NCBI GenBank assembly: GCA_033002965.1 | Contig: JAURVB010012608.1 | Span: 124,001-188,000, forward strand | Direction of reading: 5' to 3' | DNA: 64,000 nt | Origin: Piper betle | Lineage: Eukaryota; Streptophyta; Magnoliopsida; Piperales; Piperaceae | Shown here: positions 58,160-64,000 of the stretch, piece by piece | Layout: the number at the start of each line of letters is the position of its first letter | Position numbering within the stretch: the stretch's first letter is position 1 | Notes under the pieces: generated by a model | The model's database searches: none | What the model saw: only the letters and a program-made list of their open reading frames with translations | Told to the model about the DNA's origin: nothing | Program-made: the position numbers and the translations under genes

Positions 58160-61100
58160 CCCGTGACGTCTTCTTCCCCAAACCCTCAACGCCGCCCCCT
58201 GTGTTCGCTGACGACGCCACCCTGCCGCCAATCGACGCTGTCGAGCCTAGCCTCATCGTCGTTGTGCATCCCCGAGCTCCCTCAGCAGCCGCCTTGTAAA
58301 ACCCACGATTCGAGTCAGGGTTTTATATTCAGAACCGGTCGGGTCGACCGTTATTTTTCGAGTTGAGTCAGTTTCAGGACACGTGTGCCAAGCCGACGCC
58401 GGTCGCGTGTATGAGCTATGAGGGTCATGCGTACCCAAATATATGATGATAACGTCATGAATACAGCAGAACAGAATGAGTTATCAGATATATGAGAGTA
58501 TGCCAGTCATTTTTTTATTTTTATATATAGTGGACCGTAGAATTAGTATTAGGCCGTTTACCGCGTTAGGACGCGTTCGGGCAGTTTGGGTGGGTTGATA
58601 GTTCTAGAGCATGTCATTATAATTTTTTTGGTGTTGTTTGATTTTACGGGATTTTTCCCGATTTTTATGAAATTTTTTAGGATTTAATACGAGTTAGTTA
58701 TGATACTTGACTCGAGCCGGAGACGAGTCAAGTATTATTTACGAGTTTGCCACCCATTTTCACCCCGACTTTTCTTCCCCCGCGCCCAAACCCTCGCCGC
58801 GCCGCCCCTGTTTGCGCGCCACCGCCGCCACGGCCGGCGCCGCCTGGCCGCCGATCGACGCCGCCCAGCCCGGCCGCGGCGTCGCCCTGCCGCCCCGACC
58901 AGGTCCGGCCCCCATCGGACCGCCGCGACGCGAGGAAACCACGCCGCGATGCCGCGGCCGCGTTGCGGTCATGTTGCCGATTCCGCCGCCGGCGACCGTC
59001 GCCGCCGTGATCGAGTGGTCACCTCGACGTCTTCGACCAACCCACGACTGTCCCCGACCGGAACGGAGGCCAGCGCCGCCCATCCCGGCCGGATCGAGTC
59101 ACCCACCGCCGCCACCACTGTTTTGACCATTTTCCGGCGAGCCGCCAACTCCGTCGACCATGTTGAGGCCATAGATGAGTCGGGCTCGCCGAGCCGGTTC
59201 CGAGGGTACCCAACACGACCCCTTTCCGACTAGTAGACGCCGCCGGCAATTGTCGCCGGAAAACCACCGGAAGCCGCCGGAAAACCGCCAGTAGCGGCCG
59301 GAAAACCGCCGAAAAATCGGAATTTCTGGAATTCGCTGGAATTCACCCGATCTTCCGCGGAGCTCACCTAGTTGGACTCGATCGAACGTCGGACGCCGAG
59401 GAGCGCCGAATTCGAGCTCCGAGACGCGCGACGGAACCCTAGTCGTCGCCGATTGCCGACGACGTGAGGTATAATTACCTCCGATTGATTTATTTAAAAA
59501 TTGATGATAATTGTTAGCATAGCATGCTAGGGTTGATTAATTATCATGATGAATATCAGAGTATGAATGAAGTTACATGATGTGATTGATAGTGCATGGA
59601 GGATAAGTAGTCTAGTGAGATAAGTAAATATGAGCATGTTAATCGAGTATGACGTAACTTAGAAAAACGGTATAAAATTGGTATGAATAGGATGACGTAG
59701 AATTATTATTACATTATGATTACTTGATTGTTGATGGATGTTATTCGTATTGTGTGATGTGTGTTGAGTTTGATGCATCATTTAGTTAGCGGGCGTTAGT
59801 ATTTAGTTTTGATGTGTAGGTACGGAATAGGAGCTCGCCGCCTAGGCGCGATGACACGCTTGGAGCTTCTACCAGGTCCGTTTAGGACTCGTCTTGTTTT
59901 ACGCTCTTCCATTGTATGTTTATTTTATTATTGCAGGGCGGGTTAAGTGGCGTTTTATCGGATCCCACTTAACTCGGGCCATTTAATCGAATATTTTCGG
60001 ATTAATAACCCCTCGAGGATGAGATCCCTCGAGGATGATTTCGAAAACAAGATCCACCACAAGTTGCCTTCGGGCCTATTATATAAATCCCTTCCCAGGC
60101 CTATATATATAGTTTTATCGAGTTTTCAGTGAGACGAGAGATGGAGAAACCGACTGCACGTACCATGCAGAGGATGCCGTGACAGTCAAAGCGGGCTCTG
60201 GATTAGTGCCAGCGGACTGTTCCATTCCCGAGGGATCCTGACAACTCCGCGTTTGAGTTCCTCACACCCGGAGAACGTGGAGGTTTACGGGTACTGTTTA
60301 GTACAGCGCATGTCCGGACTTGTGGTTCAAAGGGTACTAAAGGCGACTGCCTGAGAGTACTCGGCCTTCGTGCTCAAGGCCAGGAGAGATATGGAGGTTC
60401 GGAGAGGGCTTAGGATAAAGTTTCATGAGAAGTACTGAAAAAGAAGTGCTGAGAGTAGCACAGTACCAGCAGCAGTAAGTTCGGGATGCTACCGGGTCTG
60501 CAGCCCAGTGGCTCCTCAGTAGTGCCCTTCAGAGTGTTCTTGAGGAAGTATATGGTTTTCTTTCAGATGAGAGTTTGCTCTCATAGCCAGTTTGTTATAG
60601 TTATTTTATTTTCCGGACCAGTAACGCTTGTTACTGACGTTTTTCTTATATATATGTAGGTGATAAGCACGAGATGGATGAGCCAGCTTGGACGGAGGAG
60701 CAATGAGGTCTTGTGCACACACATGTTAGATTTCTGAATGTTTAATATTGTATTATTATGTTATTATTTTGTGAATGCTATGATTAAATGTTTAAGGCAT
60801 GATAGGATATGATTAAATGAAATGAGATGATGCTAAGACATGATGATAAGAGGTGAGATATGATCAGAGTGGGCAGCAGAAGTGTGGCCCAAGTCCTATG
60901 ATGAATATATAGTATATTAAATTATGTGTGATTAAAATTGTTGATATATGTATATATATTGGTATGTATTGTTTTGACAGGGTAGACCCTAATTGCACTT
61001 TTAGGGGAGACTCTGTCAGTTTTACTTTAGAATTTTCATCGATTTTGCTCGTGATTGTGATGGCGTGAAATTTAATTTGCATGTCATTCATGTAGTACCA

Positions 61101-63557
61101 TGTTAGGATTTTGCACATTTATTCATTCATGATGGATCGTATCTTCATCTTAAGACGCCGAGATTGGATCCGCATGAGTTAGGTTCGGGTTAGCGGACCT
61201 AACCGGGGCCTGTAACATGCCGGTTCGGTTCATGAGCGTGGACCGGATTTGGGGTGTTACACGCCTAGCCTCCATATTGCGAGGAATCCGCACCCTAGTG
61301 CCGCGCTTCAATCACAGATCATGTTGCAGCCAACCGTCACTGCCACCATCTAGTGGTCGCCTCAACGTCTTCAACCCTCCTGCGACCTTTTGGACCACAA
61401 TGGAGCTTAGCGCCGCCCACATCGGTTGGATCTCCACACCCCACCAGCTACCTCTATTTTTGCCATTTTTTGGTAGCCGCCGCCTCCACCTACTACGTCA
61501 ACGTTGTAGACACATCGAGCTCCCTGACCTGTTCCGGCAGTACCCCATACCACCACCATCCTATTGGTAGTTATTGCCAGCAGTAGTTGTCGAAAAACCA
61601 CTAGAAAGTCACTGTAAAACTACCAGAAACACTAAAAAATCTGATTCACTTGAATTCGCCTGATCTTCCATCAAATTTAACTAGTTGAACCTGATCAAAC
61701 GTGGGGCGCAGCCAAGTGCCAAATTCGAGCTCCGAGATGCAAGATAAAAACCTAGCCATCAACGATTGCGGACAACGAGATGTATAATTACCTTCAATTT
61801 AATTATTTTAAATTGTTAATTATTAGCACAACATGCTAGGATAGTAGGATTGAGTGATTGATGTGTTAGATATTTTTATGTTAATAAAAATATAAAGATG
61901 TGTGACTGTCTGATATTAAAACAAATGCCGAGGAATTAATTAGGTAGACTAAATAAGCACTGTAATTTAATACAATGTAGAGTAGGAAAACGTATACTGA
62001 TTATTATTGATGTGTGTTGATAGATGCATGGTTGATGTGAGTATGTTATAGGATATGTGAATGGATCATAAGAGGGCATTAATATTTAGTTTTGATGTGT
62101 AGGAACAGAGTAGGAGTTTGCCGCCTAGGCACGTGAACATGCTTGAAGCTTCTACTAGGTCTGTTAGGACTCGCTTCTGGTTTTATCTCTATACTCCATC
62201 ATGTTTTGTTTTTATGGGTAAGTGGACATGTCGAGTGGTGAATTTATTATATCCCAGTCCACGCGGGCCATTTAGTCACACGTTATTTTCAGATTAATAA
62301 CCCTCGAGGATGAGATCCCTTTAGTTTATTTTTGAAACTCAAATCCAGTTCACGATGCCTTCGGGCCTATTATATAATCTCTACCGAGACTTATATACAT
62401 GTAATTTTCGTGTTTTCAGTGAGAGATGGAATGAGAGAAATTCGACAACCATGCTCCGCCAGCGGGCACCCGCCAGTCAAAGCCGAATATGCCAACAACC
62501 TTGCTACGCGAGCGGGTATGTGCCAGTTGATAGCGGGCTCTGAAATTGGTGAGCATCCACTCCATTCCTGAGGGACCTGATGACTCCACCTTTGAGTTCC
62601 TCAAACCTAGAGAAGTATGGAGGTTTATGAGTACTACTATGCAGCGCATGTCTAGACTTGTGGTTTGAAATGGTACTGAAGGCATATGCCTGAGAGTACT
62701 TGGACTCTATACTTAGGGCCAGGTGTAATACAGAGGATGTAAAGGGTTGTGAGGAAAGAGAATGATTTTCCCGTGCAAAGGGATAGTTTAAATGGCCAAG
62801 GAAAGAGAATGTTATGGAAAGAGAATAGTATGGAAAAGGGACGCTACACCCCGAGGTTGACGACTCCCATTGCTGTCCTTATGAGAGTTCTTAAGGAAGT
62901 ATATGAGGTTTTTATTCAACAGGTGGGTTAGCTCTCTTATATCAGATTGATATTAGTTATTTCTAGACCGGTAACGCTCATTACTTACAATTTTTTATTA
63001 TATATGTAGGTGAGAAACATGAAGAATGGGTGCTGTCAGGACTGTAGAGGAGCTGCACTGAATCACGCACATATGTACCTACCCAGTGTATGTAAGGATG
63101 ATGATGTGTATTGAGCTGTGTAAATAAAATTAATTTTCTATTCTGTGAATTTATTATAAGTATTTTGCATGCTAATGAAAATGAAAAGTGGAAAATGAAC
63201 AAGGTAAGCTATAGAGTGAGGATAACTAGAGTGAGAAGAACATGCTGAGTTTGGACTTTGTTTTCAGTTTTATTATTACAAATATATATAATGATTATTG
63301 TTGATAGGGTGGTTCCTATTGCACTTTTAGAGGAGACTGTGTTCTTTTTATTTTAAAAATTAACCTTTTTCTGTTAAACTTTTGGTTTGTTTGTTTACTT
63401 ATTTGCATATTATGACATCCATGTAGGACAACGTTAGAACCCAATATCTCATCCATGATTTGGGTCGACTTAACCAAATCAAGTAGATTAGCGAATAGTT
63501 TGGTCCCCTGTGACCTTTTCGAGTTGGTTCACAAGTGAACCTAAACGAGGTGCTACA
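58160..63557 (+). mobile_element. Older TGTA...TACA LTR-type element, split by a younger copy
   Basis: Two pieces, 58160-58294 and 61267-63557, are the halves of an older, 5'-truncated copy of the 58295-61261 element. Shared landmarks in order: CCAAACCCTCAACGCCGCC; GTGGTCGCCTCAACGTCTTC; TTAATAACCCTCGAGGATG; CCTTCGGGCCTATTATATAA; CAGCGCATGTC; and the end GAGGTGCTACA (63557). The right end abuts an integrase codon (GAT AA|TGTAGC), showing insertion into or deletion within the surrounding copia element. Non-coding. Confidence 0.7.
58295..61261 (+). mobile_element. Solo LTR or long non-coding LTR element, TGTA...TACA, with 5-bp duplication
   Basis: 2967 bp from TGTAAAACCCACGATTC to GATTTGGGGTGTTACA, i.e. 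TG...CA with imperfect inverted ends TGTAAnACCC. The perfect 5-bp duplication CGCCT is at 58290-58294 and 61262-61266. It contains a GC-rich block (58760-59460) preceded by ACTTGACTCGAGCCGG and TTACGAGTTTGCCACCC, then AT-rich sequence, a TATATATA run (60100-60108) and further unique sequence. The open frames in the GC block (58700-59233) overlap in three frames and are not believed to be genes. It inserted into an older copy of itself. Confidence 0.8.
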
Positions 63558-64000
63558 TTATCACTTCTACGACATTTTAAGAGTTTAGCGGTTTCTCCTT
63601 CAACCAATACATGAAAATTCTTATAGATGCAAAAAACATCACTTTTATTTTTCATGTCATAAGCCCACATTTTCCTAGAAGTATCATCAATAAAAGTAAC
63701 AAAATAAATAGAACTGCTAAGAGATTTTATCTCTATAGGTCGACGCACATCAGTGTGTACCAACTCAAGAACTTCTGACTTTTTTGTACTTGTGCTTGCA
63801 AAGGATGTCTTATGTTGTTTGCCCACCAAACAATGGTCACAAGGGCTAATTTTGATGTCCCCTACCTTGGGAAGGAGAATTAGTTTTTTCAATGTCTCTA
63901 GTCCCTTCTTACACATGTGTCCCAATCGATGATTCCACAAATCAACAGTGGAGTCAAGTGAGGAGATCTTAACCGCCCCTCGAACTAGACTCGTTTCAGT
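63558..64000 (-). mobile_element. Copia integrase fragment, runs off window end
   Basis: Minus-strand frame with the pre-integrase motif MWNHRLGHMCKKGLETL, the zinc pair ISPCDHCLVGKQ and integrase core LVHTDVRRPIEI, FVTFIDDTSRKMWAYDMKNK. It is broken at CRRSDN, where the second catalytic region (DNGGE) should follow, by the TGTA element at 63557. The upstream part lies beyond the window. Confidence 0.85.

Noticed and set aside
58700..59267. Overlapping 80-177 codon frames on both strands
   Set aside because: GC-rich block of the TGTA element, with three overlapping frames and no recognisable motif.

Overview
The window looks like nuclear DNA of a flowering plant, most likely a monocot. Genes are split by many short GT-AG introns, intergenic DNA is AT-rich, and several first exons are strongly GC-biased (a malectin-like exon near 43.6-44.1 kb, the CYO1 first exon near 45.2-45.5 kb). 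Protein families are plant-specific (CYP707A, Lhca6, WEB1-like, CYO1/SCO2, class B Hsf). The species cannot be named from this sequence.

Layout. 0-1.1 kb: 5' part of a class B heat-stress factor gene on the minus strand, with heat-shock elements upstream. 2.5-11.8 kb: gene-poor, with several non-autonomous hAT-like elements and MITEs. 12.8-15.5 kb: an intact nine-exon CYP707A (ABA 8'-hydroxylase) gene. 16.7-24.1 kb: a damaged centrin gene whose second mapped intron holds a TRIM and a truncated Ty1/copia element. 25.0-26.8 kb: an alpha-amylase pseudogene cut by a second TRIM. 27.1-29.6 kb: a small copia element with a hAT-like element inside its 5' LTR. 30.7-33.8 kb: a 14-exon nucleobase-ascorbate transporter (minus). 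36.1-37.6 kb: Lhca6 (minus). 38.4-41.8 kb: a WEB1-like coiled-coil gene (minus) with a hAT-like copy in an intron. 43.6-44.1 kb: a malectin-like receptor fragment. 45.2-46.8 kb: CYO1/SCO2. 47.6-47.9 and 54.7-55.0 kb: two related small EF-hand genes. 48.6-51.8 kb: a second TRIM family, one array split by a hAT-like copy. 52.7-53.5 kb: a decayed PLAC8/cell-number-regulator gene. 57.2-64.0 kb: a three-level nest of retroelements that also cuts off a third EF-hand start.

Themes. The genes do not form a pathway. Lhca6, CYO1 and WEB1 all relate to chloroplasts; the Hsf and CYP707A relate to stress and ABA. The most unusual component is a non-autonomous element family with hAT-type features, present four times (2474-3353, 27187-28233, 40427-41205, 50186-51102). 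It has subterminal arrays of AATCGG/CCGATT, strong palindromes, 8-bp target duplications on two copies, and an internal module shared with an unrelated TGTA...TACA LTR-type element at 58295-61261. A second theme is single-base indels, mostly in short homopolymers, in otherwise well-conserved exons (NAT, Lhca6, WEB1-like, CYO1). These may be assembly errors rather than pseudogenization and should be settled before any of those genes is called broken.
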